DNA from: GAS188 sp035949255
GTDB lineage: Bacteria; Pseudomonadota; Alphaproteobacteria; Rhizobiales; Beijerinckiaceae
NCBI GenBank assembly: GCA_035949255.1
Contig: DASZIL010000149.1
Span: forward strand, 1 to 38,959
Reading direction: 5' to 3'
DNA length: 38,959 bases
Shown here: positions 25,165-34,227 of the stretch, piece after piece
How the letters are laid out: the number at the start of each line of letters is the position of its first letter
Numbering within the stretch: the first letter of the stretch is position 1
Made by a program: the position numbers and the translations under genes
The notes under the pieces: model-generated
Seen by the model: only the letters and a program-made list of their open reading frames with translations
Databases searched by the model: none
Told to the model about the DNA's origin: nothing

Positions 25165-25556
25165 TCAGGCTTCTCAACGTCGCCGCCATCTGCTGCCTGA
25201 TCGGCTCGGCGCTTTATGCCTACCGCATCAAATACGACACGCTCTACGACACCGAGGAAGTCGCGAAGCTCGTGCGGCAAGTCGACGCCGAGAAGCTCGC
25301 GATCGCGACGCTGCGGGGCGAATGGCAGGCCATGTCGGCGCCCGGGCGCCTGCAAATCCTCGCCGACAAATATCTCGACCTTGTGCCGCTCTACGTGCGC
25401 CACACCGCCGTGTCGCCGGCGGATTTGCCGCGCAAGCAGGCCGAGGGCGACGAGATCGGCCGCAAGCTCGACGCGCTCGGCCTCGGCGAACCGACCATGA
25501 CGCCGTCGCGAGGCGGCTCGGCGGGAAGCACGCCGACAGGGAGCCGCAAGCCATGA
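25161..25556 (+). CDS. ftsL: Cell division protein FtsL
   Basis: Small bitopic membrane protein of 131 residues that joins FtsB and FtsQ at the division site and activates FtsWI. A short cytoplasmic start leads into one membrane helix (about residues 4-21, LLNVAAICCLIGSALYAYRI), then a coiled-coil-like periplasmic stretch (EEVAKLVRQVDAEKLAIATLR). The C-terminal part contains LQILADKYLDLVPL, typical of alphaproteobacterial FtsL. Identity rests on topology and on position between rsmH and ftsI. ATG 25161 overlaps the rsmH stop by four bases, and its own stop overlaps ftsI by four bases. Confidence 0.87.
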   Translation: MIRLLNVAAICCLIGSALYAYRIKYDTLYDTEEVAKLVRQVDAEKLAIATLRGEWQAMSAPGRLQILADKYLDLVPLYVRHTAVSPADLPRKQAEGDEIGRKLDALGLGEPTMTPSRGGSAGSTPTGSRKP

Positions 25557-27307
25557 GCGGGACGCAAGAGCGGAAAGGCCCGCAAGAGCCTCCTGTCGAG
25601 GGGCAAGGGGTGCGCGGTCTCGCGCGTCGCCTCTTGCGCATGCATCTCGACAAGAGCGTGGCGCGCATCGTGCTCGTCGGCCTTGCCTTCGGCCTCACCT
25701 ACCTCGTGATCGCCTTGCGCCTCGTCGCCATCGGCTTCTCGGGAGAGGAGAAGGGCGGCGCGCATCACGCATCGGACGTCGTCGCCTCGAACCCGAGGCC
25801 CGACATCCTCGACCGCAACGGCGAGATCCTCGCGACCGACCTGCAAGCGGTCTCGGTCTTCGCCGAGCCCAACAAGCTGGTCGACAAGGACGAAGCGGTC
25901 GAGCTCATCACCTCGGTGCTGCCCGATCTCGACGCCAAGGCGCTGCGCGAGAAATTCTCGAAGCGCAAGGGCTTCGTCTGGGTGAAGCGCGACATCACCC
26001 AGGCACAGCGCGACGAGATCTATCATCTCGGCCTGCCGGGCGTCGGCTTCCTCGACGAGAAGCGACGCATCTATCCGAATGGTGTCGCCGCCGCCCATAT
26101 TCTCGGTGCCGTCAATACGGACAACATCGGCATCGCCGGCATCGAGAAATATATCGACGCGCATGGGCTCGACGCCCTGCGCGACGCGGGCTTGCCGATG
26201 ACCGCCGAGAGCCTCAAGCCGGTGCAATTGTCGCTCGACTTGCACGCCCAGCACGCGTTGCGCAACGAGCTGCAAAAAGGCATGGAGCGCTACAAGGCGA
26301 AGGCCGCCGGCGCCGCCATCATGGATGTGCGCACCGGCGAGGTCATCGCCATGGTGTCCCTGCCGGATTTCGACCCGAACAAGCCGGCCGACGCGCTCGA
26401 CCCCAACAACATCAACCGCATGACGGTCGGCGTTTTCGAGATGGGCTCGACCTACAAGGCGCTCACCACCGCGATGGCGCTCGATGCCGGCAAGATCACC
26501 TTGAACTCGACCTTCGATACCCGCTCGAACCTCCGCTACGGCAAGTTCACCATCCATGACTATCACGCGACCAATCGCGTGCTCACCGTGCCGGAGATCT
26601 TCCTCCATTCGTCGAACATCGGCACCGCCAAGGAGGCGTTGACCGTCGGCGTCGAAGGTCACAGGGCCTTCTTGAAGAAGGCGGGCCAGCTCGATCGCAT
26701 GCGCACCGAGCTCGAGAGCGCCGAGCCCCTTTATCCGAAGCATTGGGGTGAGCTGAACACTGTCACCATCGCCTTCGGCCAGGGTATCGCGGTCGCTCCC
26801 TTGCAAGCCGCGATGGCGGTTTGCGCGCTCGTCAACGGTGGCCATCTCGAGACGCCGACCTTCCTGCGGCGCAGCGAGGCGGAAGCGCTCGCGCAGTCGA
26901 GCCAGCTGGTGAAGCCCGAGACCAGCGAAGCCATGCGCTACATCCTTCGGCTCAATGCCGAGAAGGGCACAGGGCGCCCGGCCGATGTGCCGGGCTATTT
27001 CGTGGGCGCCAAGACCGGCACGGCGCAAAAGGTCATCCACGGGCGCTATTCGAACACGAAGAACTTCACCACCTTCACGGCCATCCTCCCTGCCGACAAG
27101 CCGAAATACCTGTTCCTCGTCGTTTATGATGAGCCGCAAGGGACGTCCGAGACGCATGGTTTTGCGACCGCCGCTTGGAATGCGGGCGCCGTGACAGGGC
27201 GCGTCATCGACCGCATTGCCCCGATTCTCGGAATTCCGCCACGATTCGACCAGCCTCAGCTGCCATTCCCACGCCTGGCGCAAGCGGGAGCGGGAACGAA
27301 ACCGTGA
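25553..27307 (+). CDS. ftsI: Peptidoglycan D,D-transpeptidase FtsI (PBP3)
   Basis: Septal class B penicillin-binding protein, 584 residues, that cross-links peptidoglycan during division with FtsW. A cytoplasmic tail and one membrane helix (about 36-60) precede the dimerisation/pedestal domain with RPDILDRNGEILATD. The transpeptidase domain shows all three motifs: S299-T-Y-K, S353-S-N and K487-T-G. The start ATG 25553 overlaps the ftsL stop. The frame is open far upstream, but that part covers rsmH and ftsL and is not coding. An 82-base gap follows before murE, the largest within the cluster. Confidence 0.96.
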   Translation: MSGTQERKGPQEPPVEGQGVRGLARRLLRMHLDKSVARIVLVGLAFGLTYLVIALRLVAIGFSGEEKGGAHHASDVVASNPRPDILDRNGEILATDLQAVSVFAEPNKLVDKDEAVELITSVLPDLDAKALREKFSKRKGFVWVKRDITQAQRDEIYHLGLPGVGFLDEKRRIYPNGVAAAHILGAVNTDNIGIAGIEKYIDAHGLDALRDAGLPMTAESLKPVQLSLDLHAQHALRNELQKGMERYKAKAAGAAIMDVRTGEVIAMVSLPDFDPNKPADALDPNNINRMTVGVFEMGSTYKALTTAMALDAGKITLNSTFDTRSNLRYGKFTIHDYHATNRVLTVPEIFLHSSNIGTAKEALTVGVEGHRAFLKKAGQLDRMRTELESAEPLYPKHWGELNTVTIAFGQGIAVAPLQAAMAVCALVNGGHLETPTFLRRSEAEALAQSSQLVKPETSEAMRYILRLNAEKGTGRPADVPGYFVGAKTGTAQKVIHGRYSNTKNFTTFTAILPADKPKYLFLVVYDEPQGTSETHGFATAAWNAGAVTGRVIDRIAPILGIPPRFDQPQLPFPRLAQAGAGTKP

Positions 27308-27389
27308 TCGGATGGAGGAACGTCGAGACGAGCGAGGCCGCCCGTGTCTCCCTGTTCGCTCGCGGGAGCGCAGAGAAGCGGGGTCGGCA

Positions 27390-28835
27390 ATGATGCTCGC
27401 CGAGCTCTTGGACGGCGCCCGCCTTCCGGCGGGAGCGGCGGGCCTGCCTATCGCCGGGCTCGCTTTCGACAGCCGCGCCGTGAAGCCGGGCGATCTCTTC
27501 TTCGCCGTGGCGGGAACGCATGCGGACGGCCTCGCTTACGCCGAACGCGCCATCAGGGCAGGCGCCGCGGCGATCGTCGCCGAAAGGGAGCCGGACGAAC
27601 CGCTCGGCGCGCCCACGATCATCGTCGCGGATGCGAGAGCCGCGTTGGCGGCCGCCGCGGCGCGCTTTTATCCGGGCGCGCCGGAGACGACCGTCGCCGT
27701 CACCGGGACCGCCGGCAAGACTTCCGTCTCCGATTTCACGCGACAGATCTTCACGGCGCTCGGGCATAAGGCCGCGAGCCTCGGCACGCTCGGCGTGATC
27801 AAGCCCGGACATGCGGTTTATGGCTCGCTGACGACGCCCGATCCGATCCTCCTGCATCGCACGCTCGACGAGCTCGCGCGTGAAGGCATCACGCATCTTG
27901 CGATGGAAGCCTCCTCGCACGGGATCGAGCAGAAAAGGCTCGAGGCCGTGCGCCTCTCGGCCGCCGCCTTCACCAATCTCGGGCGCGACCATCTCGATTA
28001 CCACGCGGACATGGAGGCCTATTTCGAGGCAAAGCTTCGCCTCTTCCGCGAGCTTCTGCCGCGAGGCCGGCCCATCGTCGTCAATGCCGACGGGGCCTGG
28101 TCCGATCGCTTGCTCGCCGGGCTCGCGGCGTTGAACGTGACGCCGATCACGGTCGGCCGTTCGGGCCGGGACATTCGGCTTCTCGAGGTGAGACGCGATG
28201 GCTTCCGCCAGCGGCTCTCGCTCGAGATCAAGGGTGCGCGCCGCGAAGTCGAGCTGTCGCTCCCCGGCGAATTCCAGGTCGAGAACGCGCTCACCGCGGC
28301 GGGGATCGCCATCGCGGCGCATGAGAAAGCCGATCAGGTGCTCGCGACGCTCCCCGCCCTCAAGGGCGTGCCGGGACGACTCGAGCTTGCAGGCGAAGCC
28401 AAGGGCGGCCTCGTCTTCGTCGATTACTCGCACAAGCCCGAGGCGCTCGCGAATGCGATCGCAGCCTTGCGGCCCTTCACCAGCGGCCGGCTCACCGTCG
28501 TCTTCGGTTGCGGCGGTGACCGCGACCCCGGCAAGCGCCCGCTGATGGGCAAGATCGCGGCGGACGCCGCCGATCGCGTGATCGTAACCGACGACAACCC
28601 GCGCTCCGAGGTGCCGGCGGACATCCGTCGCGCCATCCTCGCCGGCGCGCCGGGCGCCGTCGAGATCGGTGACCGCGCCGAGGCGATCGGCGCGGCCGTG
28701 CGCGCCATGGGGCGGGGCGATGTCGTGCTCGTCGCCGGAAAAGGCCATGAGACGGGGCAGATCATCGGTGAGCGCACCTTGCCGTTCTCGGATCACGACG
28801 CGGTCGCGGCCGCGATCAAGGGGCTCGCCGCATGA
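27390..28835 (+). CDS. murE: UDP-MurNAc-L-Ala-D-Glu:meso-diaminopimelate ligase MurE
   Basis: Cytoplasmic ATP-dependent ligase that adds the third residue of the peptidoglycan stem peptide. 481 residues. The P-loop is TGTAGKTS at about 105-112 (Ala where many MurE have Asn). The DNPR motif at 402-405 (TDDNPRSE) identifies meso-diaminopimelate as the amino acid added. SRAVKPGDLFFA and EASSHGIEQKRL are conserved. ATG 27390 gives the standard start; an in-frame ATG at 27312 would add a charged 26-residue leader and is less likely. It overlaps murF by four bases. Confidence 0.96.
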   Translation: MMLAELLDGARLPAGAAGLPIAGLAFDSRAVKPGDLFFAVAGTHADGLAYAERAIRAGAAAIVAEREPDEPLGAPTIIVADARAALAAAAARFYPGAPETTVAVTGTAGKTSVSDFTRQIFTALGHKAASLGTLGVIKPGHAVYGSLTTPDPILLHRTLDELAREGITHLAMEASSHGIEQKRLEAVRLSAAAFTNLGRDHLDYHADMEAYFEAKLRLFRELLPRGRPIVVNADGAWSDRLLAGLAALNVTPITVGRSGRDIRLLEVRRDGFRQRLSLEIKGARREVELSLPGEFQVENALTAAGIAIAAHEKADQVLATLPALKGVPGRLELAGEAKGGLVFVDYSHKPEALANAIAALRPFTSGRLTVVFGCGGDRDPGKRPLMGKIAADAADRVIVTDDNPRSEVPADIRRAILAGAPGAVEIGDRAEAIGAAVRAMGRGDVVLVAGKGHETGQIIGERTLPFSDHDAVAAAIKGLAA

Positions 28836-30265
28836 GCCCGGCCTTGTGGAGCCTCGAGGAAGCGGCGGCCGCCATCGGCGCCGCTCCGCGCGGCACGGGC
28901 GCGGCGCCGATCCACGGCGTCTCGATCGACACGCGCAGGCTCGCCCCGGGCGATCTTTTCTTCGCCATCAAGGGCGAAAATCGCGACGGGCATGATTTCG
29001 TGGATCAGGCGATGGAGAAGGGTGCGACCGCGGTCGTCTCGATCGCCAAGAGCTTCGCGATGCCCTCGACGCATCGCCTTTTCGTCGTGGAGGACCCTTT
29101 CGAGGCCTTGCGTCGCCTCGGCCGCGCCGCGCGGGCGCGCACGAAGGCGCGGCTCATCGCGGTCACCGGCTCGGTCGGCAAGACCGGCACCAAGGAGGCG
29201 CTGCGCCAGGTGCTCGGCGCGCAGAAAAAGACGCACGCGCCCGTCGCCTCCTACAACAACCACTGGGGCGTGCCGCTCACCTTGGCGCGCCTTCCGCAAG
29301 ACGCCGCCTTCGCCGTGAGCGAGATCGGCATGAACGCACCGGGCGAGATCAGGCCGCTCGCGGCCATGGCGCGTCCGCACGCGGCACTCGTCACCACGGT
29401 CGAGCCGGTGCATCTCGAATTCTTCCCTTCGGTCGCCGCGATCGCCGACGCCAAGGCCGAGATTTTCTCAGGTCTCGAGCCGGGCGGCACCGCGATCATC
29501 AATATCGACAACGCGCAATCGGAGAGGCTGAAAGCCCATGCGCTGGCGAGCCCCGCCGGGCGCATCGTCGCTTTCGGCACTTCGGAAAAGGCCGACATTC
29601 GCCTCGTCTCGCTCGAGGAAGACGAGCGCGGCTCGGATGCCGTGATCGACATCTTCGGCAAGCGCCTCTCTTGCCGCATCGGCATGCCGGGCCGGCACAT
29701 CGCCATGAACATGCTCGGCGTCCTCGCCGGCGTGCAGGCGCTCGGCGCCGATGTCGAGGCCGCGGGCGCGGCGCTCGCCGCGCTCGCGCCGCCCGAGGGG
29801 CGCGGCGCACGCATCGCGCTGCATCCGCCCGGAGGCGAAGCGCTCTTGATCGACGAGAGCTACAACGCCAACCCGGCCTCGATGCGCGCCATGCTCGCCA
29901 ATCTCGCGCGCCTCTCGCCCGGCCGGGGCGGGCGGCGCGTCGCCGTGCTCGGCGATATGCTGGAGCTCGGCCCCGAAGCCCCGCGCTTCCACGCCGAGCT
30001 CGTCGAGCCGATCGCGCATGCGCGGATCGATCTCGTGCACGCCTCGGGCCCGATGATGCGCCATCTCTTCGAGGCTCTTCCCTCGAGCCGCAGAGGCCAC
30101 TATGCAGCCACCTCCGCCGAACTGGAGCCGGCGGTAGTGGAAGCCGTGCAGGCCGGCGACATCGTCGCCGTGAAAGGATCGCTCGGCAGCCGCATGGGAC
30201 GCATCGTGCAGGCCTTGCGCACGCGTCACGGGTCTCCTGAGGAAATGTCGAGGCCCCCATGCTGA
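28832..30265 (+). CDS. murF: UDP-MurNAc-tripeptide:D-Ala-D-Ala ligase MurF
   Basis: Cytoplasmic ligase that adds the D-Ala-D-Ala dipeptide, completing the UDP-MurNAc pentapeptide. 477 residues, usual length. The N-terminal domain has GVSIDTRRLAPGDLFFAIKG. The P-loop is TGSVGKTGT at about 112-120, followed by SYNNHWGVPL and SEIGMNAPGEI. The C-terminal domain contains IDESYNANPASM and the late VAVKGSLGSRMG. The ATG overlaps the murE stop (ATGA) and its end overlaps mraY by seven bases. Confidence 0.96.
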   Translation: MSPALWSLEEAAAAIGAAPRGTGAAPIHGVSIDTRRLAPGDLFFAIKGENRDGHDFVDQAMEKGATAVVSIAKSFAMPSTHRLFVVEDPFEALRRLGRAARARTKARLIAVTGSVGKTGTKEALRQVLGAQKKTHAPVASYNNHWGVPLTLARLPQDAAFAVSEIGMNAPGEIRPLAAMARPHAALVTTVEPVHLEFFPSVAAIADAKAEIFSGLEPGGTAIINIDNAQSERLKAHALASPAGRIVAFGTSEKADIRLVSLEEDERGSDAVIDIFGKRLSCRIGMPGRHIAMNMLGVLAGVQALGADVEAAGAALAALAPPEGRGARIALHPPGGEALLIDESYNANPASMRAMLANLARLSPGRGGRRVAVLGDMLELGPEAPRFHAELVEPIAHARIDLVHASGPMMRHLFEALPSSRRGHYAATSAELEPAVVEAVQAGDIVAVKGSLGSRMGRIVQALRTRHGSPEEMSRPPC

Positions 30266-31344
30266 AGCTGCTCGCGGATTTCTCGCCCTATTTCACGCTC
30301 CTCAACGTCTTCCGCTACATCACCTTCCGCACGGCGGGCGCGACGGCGACGGCGCTGCTCTTCGTCTTCATGTTCGGCCCCGCCATCATCGACACCTTGC
30401 GTCTCAAGCAGGGCAAGGGACAGCCGATTCGCGACGACGGCCCGAAATCGCATCTCATCACCAAGAAAGGCACGCCCACGATGGGTGGGCTGATGATCCT
30501 CTCGGGCCTCTTCGTCGCCACCTTGCTCTGGGCGGATCTGCGCAACCCCTTCGTCTGGATCGTGCTCGGCGTGACCTCCGGCTATGCGGCCGTCGGCTTC
30601 TACGATGATTTCCTAAAAGTGACCCGTCAGTCGCACAAGGGCTTCCCGGGCCGGTTGCGCCTTGCCATCGAGACGGCAATCGCGCTCGTCGCCACCTCGC
30701 TCGCCATGCATGTGACGCCGGGCCCGCTCTCCTCCTCCTTCGGCGTTCCCTTCCTCAAGGACGTGCTGATCCCGCTCGGTATCGCCTTCCCGCTCGTCGC
30801 GAGCTTCGTCGTGGTCGGCGCGGGAAACGCCGTGAACCTCACCGACGGCCTCGACGGGCTCGCCATCGTGCCGGTGATGATCGCGGCCGCGGCCTTCGGA
30901 CTCATCGCCTATCTCACCGGCAATGTGATCTTCGCCAATTATCTGCAGATCAACCATGTGCCGGGCGCGGGCGAGCTGATGGTGATTTGCGGCGCCTTGT
31001 TCGGCGCAGGGCTCGGCTTCCTCTGGTTCAATGCGCCGCCCGCCCAGATCTTCATGGGCGACACCGGCTCGCTCGCGCTCGGCGGCTTGCTCGGCGCCAT
31101 CGCGATCGTGACGAAGCATGAGATCGTGCTCGCGATCGTGGGCGGCTTGTTCGTGCTCGAAGCCCTTTCGGTGATCGTGCAGGTCGCCTCTTTCAAGATG
31201 ACCGGCAAGCGCATCTTCAGGATGGCGCCGATCCATCACCATTTCGAGCAGCTCGGCTGGACGGAGCCGCAAGTGGTGATCCGTTTCTGGATCGTGTCGG
31301 TCGTGCTCGCGCTCGTCGGGCTCGCGAGCCTGAAGCTGAGGTGA
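30259..31344 (+). CDS. mraY: Phospho-N-acetylmuramoyl-pentapeptide transferase MraY
   Basis: Integral membrane enzyme that transfers phospho-MurNAc-pentapeptide to undecaprenyl phosphate, giving lipid I. 361 residues with about ten membrane helices. Diagnostic sites are KKGTPTMGGLMI, the DD pair at 116-117 (YDDFLKV), NLTDGLDGL with D196 and D199, GDTGSLALGG, and RMAPIHHHFEQLGW near the C-terminus. The ATG lies inside the end of murF (ATGCTGA). Only three bases separate its stop from the murD start. Confidence 0.97.
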   Translation: MLKLLADFSPYFTLLNVFRYITFRTAGATATALLFVFMFGPAIIDTLRLKQGKGQPIRDDGPKSHLITKKGTPTMGGLMILSGLFVATLLWADLRNPFVWIVLGVTSGYAAVGFYDDFLKVTRQSHKGFPGRLRLAIETAIALVATSLAMHVTPGPLSSSFGVPFLKDVLIPLGIAFPLVASFVVVGAGNAVNLTDGLDGLAIVPVMIAAAAFGLIAYLTGNVIFANYLQINHVPGAGELMVICGALFGAGLGFLWFNAPPAQIFMGDTGSLALGGLLGAIAIVTKHEIVLAIVGGLFVLEALSVIVQVASFKMTGKRIFRMAPIHHHFEQLGWTEPQVVIRFWIVSVVLALVGLASLKLR

Positions 31345-31347
31345 ACG

Positions 31348-33063
31348 ATGACGCCGGTCACCTCCATGCGCGGCAAGCGGGTTGCGATCTTCGGCCTCGG
31401 CGGTTCGGGCCTCGCGACGGCGCGCGCGCTCGCCGCCGGCGGCGCCACGCCGATCTTGTGGGATGATGCGCCAGACAGGGTCGAGGAGGCGCGCCGCGAG
31501 GGCTTCGCGCTCGAGGATTTGCGCGACGCGCAATGGCGGCGCTTCGCGGCTCTCGTGCTCGCGCCAGGCGTGCCGCTCACCCATCCGAAGCCCCATTGGA
31601 CGGTCGAGTTCGCCAAGGCGGCGAGCGTCGAGGTGATCGGCGACATCGAGCTCTTCTGCCGCGAGCGCGCCAAGATCGCGCCCGGCTCGCCTTTCATCGC
31701 CATCACGGGCACGAACGGCAAATCGACCACCACGGCGCTGATCGCCCATATTCTGCGCCGCGCCGGCCAAGATGTGCAGTTGGGCGGCAACATCGGCACG
31801 CCGATCCTGGCGCTCAAGCCGCCCGCGCCCGAGCGCTTCCATGTGATCGAATGCTCGTCCTTCCAGATCGACCTTGCACCCTCCCTCGCGCCGACACTGG
31901 GCGTGCTTCTCAACATCACGCCCGACCACCTCGATCGGCACGGCACGATGGAAAATTACGCCGCCATCAAGGAAAGGCTCGTGGCGCGAGCCGAATACGC
32001 CCTCATCAATTTCGCCGATGAGCCGAGCCGCGCCATCTTTCGCGGGCTTTCCGGCGTGCTCGCGCCCGATCATCTCGCCGCCATGAACGCTTTCGGCGGG
32101 CTCAACAATGGCTGCGCGCTGCGTTCCGAGCTCGGTTTCATGCGCGGCGGGGATTGGCGCCCGGTCTACGACCTCAAGGGCATTCCCACCTTGCGCGGCA
32201 AGCATAATGCCGACAATGCGCTCGCCGCGATCCTCGCGACGAGCAGATTCCTGTCGACGAAGCTCCGCGACGGCACGGTCGCGAAGGAGCCTTCACCGAA
32301 GGAGACTTCATCGAGGGAGCCTTTATCGAAGGAGACTTCATCGAAGGAGGCTTCATCGAAGGAGGCTTCATCGAAGGAGACTTGGCCGAATTTCGGCGAG
32401 AGGGGCTTCATGGAGGCCGCGTTGCGCAGCTTTCCTGGCCTGCCGCACCGCATGGAAGAGGTCGGCCGTGCCGGGCGCACCTTGTTCATCAATGACTCCA
32501 AGGCGACGAATGCCGATTCCGCCGAGAAGGCGCTCGCCTCTTTTTCCGGCGGCATCTTCTGGATATTGGGCGGGCGGTCGAAGGAAGGCGGCATCGAAAG
32601 CCTCCGCCCTCTCTTCCGCCGCGTCGAGAAAGCCTATCTGATCGGTGAGGCGGCGCGGGAATTCGCGGCGACGCTCGCTTCGGGCAATGTGCCGAAGCTT
32701 CGCTGCGGCACGCTCGAGGTCGCCATGGCGCGCGCCGCGCGCGACGCCGCGGCGTCGGGCGTGAAGGAGCCGGTCGTCCTGCTCTCGCCGGCTTGCGCCT
32801 CTTACGATCAGTTCCAGAATTTCGAGGCCCGTGGCGATCGCTTTCGCGAGCTCGCCCGCCGCATCATCGAAGAGACGCGCGCCGGACGCGCCGCCTCGTC
32901 TCTTTCAGGCAAGGCCCGCTCGCGGCGACAAGCAGCGCCGGGAAGCTCCGGCCCCTCCCGCCTGGCCGAAGCGAAATATTCCGCGACGCGCAAGACGAGC
33001 GCGAAGGCCGTTCGTCCGCGCGCCGTCAGCCGCACCCGCAGCCGCAGCCGCAAGGAGAGCTGA
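31348..33063 (+). CDS. murD: UDP-MurNAc-L-Ala:D-Glu ligase MurD, with repeat insertion and basic tail
   Basis: Cytoplasmic ligase that adds D-glutamate to UDP-MurNAc-L-Ala. P-loop TGTNGKST at about 120-127, SSFQID, TPDHLDRHG, KHNADNALAA, FPGLPHRME, NDSKATNADS and LSPACASYDQFQNFEARGDRF are all conserved, so it should be active. At 571 residues it is over 100 longer than usual. Two parts explain this: seven imperfect five-residue repeats (K-E-x-S-S type) at residues 313-347, between the ATP-binding and C-terminal domains, and a basic Ser/Arg/Lys/Ala-rich tail from about 510 to 571. The tail's role is unknown. Three bases separate it from ftsW. Confidence 0.95.
   Translation: MTPVTSMRGKRVAIFGLGGSGLATARALAAGGATPILWDDAPDRVEEARREGFALEDLRDAQWRRFAALVLAPGVPLTHPKPHWTVEFAKAASVEVIGDIELFCRERAKIAPGSPFIAITGTNGKSTTTALIAHILRRAGQDVQLGGNIGTPILALKPPAPERFHVIECSSFQIDLAPSLAPTLGVLLNITPDHLDRHGTMENYAAIKERLVARAEYALINFADEPSRAIFRGLSGVLAPDHLAAMNAFGGLNNGCALRSELGFMRGGDWRPVYDLKGIPTLRGKHNADNALAAILATSRFLSTKLRDGTVAKEPSPKETSSREPLSKETSSKEASSKEASSKETWPNFGERGFMEAALRSFPGLPHRMEEVGRAGRTLFINDSKATNADSAEKALASFSGGIFWILGGRSKEGGIESLRPLFRRVEKAYLIGEAAREFAATLASGNVPKLRCGTLEVAMARAARDAAASGVKEPVVLLSPACASYDQFQNFEARGDRFRELARRIIEETRAGRAASSLSGKARSRRQAAPGSSGPSRLAEAKYSATRKTSAKAVRPRAVSRTRSRSRKES
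32284..32388 (+). repeat. In-frame 15-base minisatellite inside murD (seven units)
   Basis: Seven consecutive 15-base units of the form AAGGAG(A/G/C)CTTCATCG encode KEPSP, KETSS, REPLS, KETSS, KEASS, KEASS and KETWP. The inner units are nearly identical, which suggests recent expansion by slippage. Because the unit is a multiple of three, changes in copy number keep the frame open. Confidence 0.9.
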
Positions 33064-33066
33064 GCC

Positions 33067-34224
33067 ATGGCCTCACGCATCGAGAAGGGCGCGCTCACCA
33101 ATTGGTGGTGGACCATCGACCTTTGGCTCATCGCCGGCTTCGGCATCCTCTTCGTCGCCGGCATCGTGATCGACATGGCGGCAAGCCCGCCGGTCGCGGC
33201 GCGCCTTGGCCTGCCCACCTTTCATTTCGTCAATCGCCAGATCGGCTACCTCGCCGTGACCATCGCGGTGGCCTTCGTCGTCTCGCTCTCCTCGCCGCGC
33301 GCCGTGCGCCGCACCGCGCTCCTGCTCTACCTCGTCTCCATGGCGCTCGTCTGCGCCACGCTGGTTTATGGCGCGGAGGTCAAAGGCGCGCGGCGCTGGA
33401 TCAGCATCGCGGGCATCGGCATCCAGCCCTCCGAATTCGCCAAGCCCGCCTTCGTCATCCTGACGGCCTGGCTGTTCTCCGAGGCTGCGCAGCGCAAGGG
33501 AGTGCCGGCGGCGGTCCTCGGCCTCGCGCTCCTTCCCGCCACGCTCATCCCGCTCATTCTGCAGCCGGACATCGGCCAGACCATGCTGATCTCGGTCGTC
33601 TGGGCGACCATCTTCTTCATCGCGGGCTTGCATATCTTCTGGGTCGCGGGCCTCGGCGGCCTCGGTGCCGCGGGCGTGACGCTCGCCTATCTGTTCGTGC
33701 CGCATGTGACGGCGCGCATCGACCGCTTCCTCAACAAGGGGGCTGGCGACACGTTCCAGGTCGACACCGCGATGGACTCGTTCCTTTCGGGCGGCTGGCT
33801 CGGACGCGGGCCGGGCGAAGGCGTGGTGAAACGCATCCTTCCCGATGCCCATGCCGATTTTCCCTTCGCCGTTGCCGGCGAGGAATTCGGCATCATCGCC
33901 TGCATCGCGCTCGTCTTGCTTTTCATGCTGATCGTCATGCGCGCGCTTTACGCCGCGCAGCGCTGCGAGGAGCCTTTCTGCCGCCTCGCCTGCGCCGGCT
34001 TGATCGCCCTCTTCGGCGTGCAATCGGTGATCAACATGGCGGTGAATGTGCAGCTCATCCCCGCCAAGGGCATGACGCTTCCCTTCATCTCCTATGGAGG
34101 ATCTTCGCTGATCTCGCTCGGCGTCGCGCTCGGCTTCCTCATCGCCGTGACGCGCCGCAGGCCACGCGCCGAAATGTCCGATCTGTGGAGGCCGCCGGTG
34201 CCGCTTGCGGCGAGCCCGACCTGA
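33067..34224 (+). CDS. ftsW: Septal peptidoglycan glycosyltransferase FtsW
   Basis: SEDS-family membrane enzyme that polymerises glycan strands from lipid II at the septum, partnered with FtsI. 385 residues with about ten membrane helices. Conserved SEDS elements are GARRWISIAGIGIQPSEFAKPA, LQPDIGQTMLI (with the catalytic Asp region), the large loop SFLSGGWLGRGPGEG, AHADFPFAVAGEEFG, and LPFISYGGSSLISLG. ATG 33067 follows murD by three bases and murG follows by three bases. The N-terminal WWWTIDLWL lead-in is typical of alphaproteobacterial FtsW. Confidence 0.96.
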   Translation: MASRIEKGALTNWWWTIDLWLIAGFGILFVAGIVIDMAASPPVAARLGLPTFHFVNRQIGYLAVTIAVAFVVSLSSPRAVRRTALLLYLVSMALVCATLVYGAEVKGARRWISIAGIGIQPSEFAKPAFVILTAWLFSEAAQRKGVPAAVLGLALLPATLIPLILQPDIGQTMLISVVWATIFFIAGLHIFWVAGLGGLGAAGVTLAYLFVPHVTARIDRFLNKGAGDTFQVDTAMDSFLSGGWLGRGPGEGVVKRILPDAHADFPFAVAGEEFGIIACIALVLLFMLIVMRALYAAQRCEEPFCRLACAGLIALFGVQSVINMAVNVQLIPAKGMTLPFISYGGSSLISLGVALGFLIAVTRRRPRAEMSDLWRPPVPLAASPT

Positions 34225-34227
34225 CGT

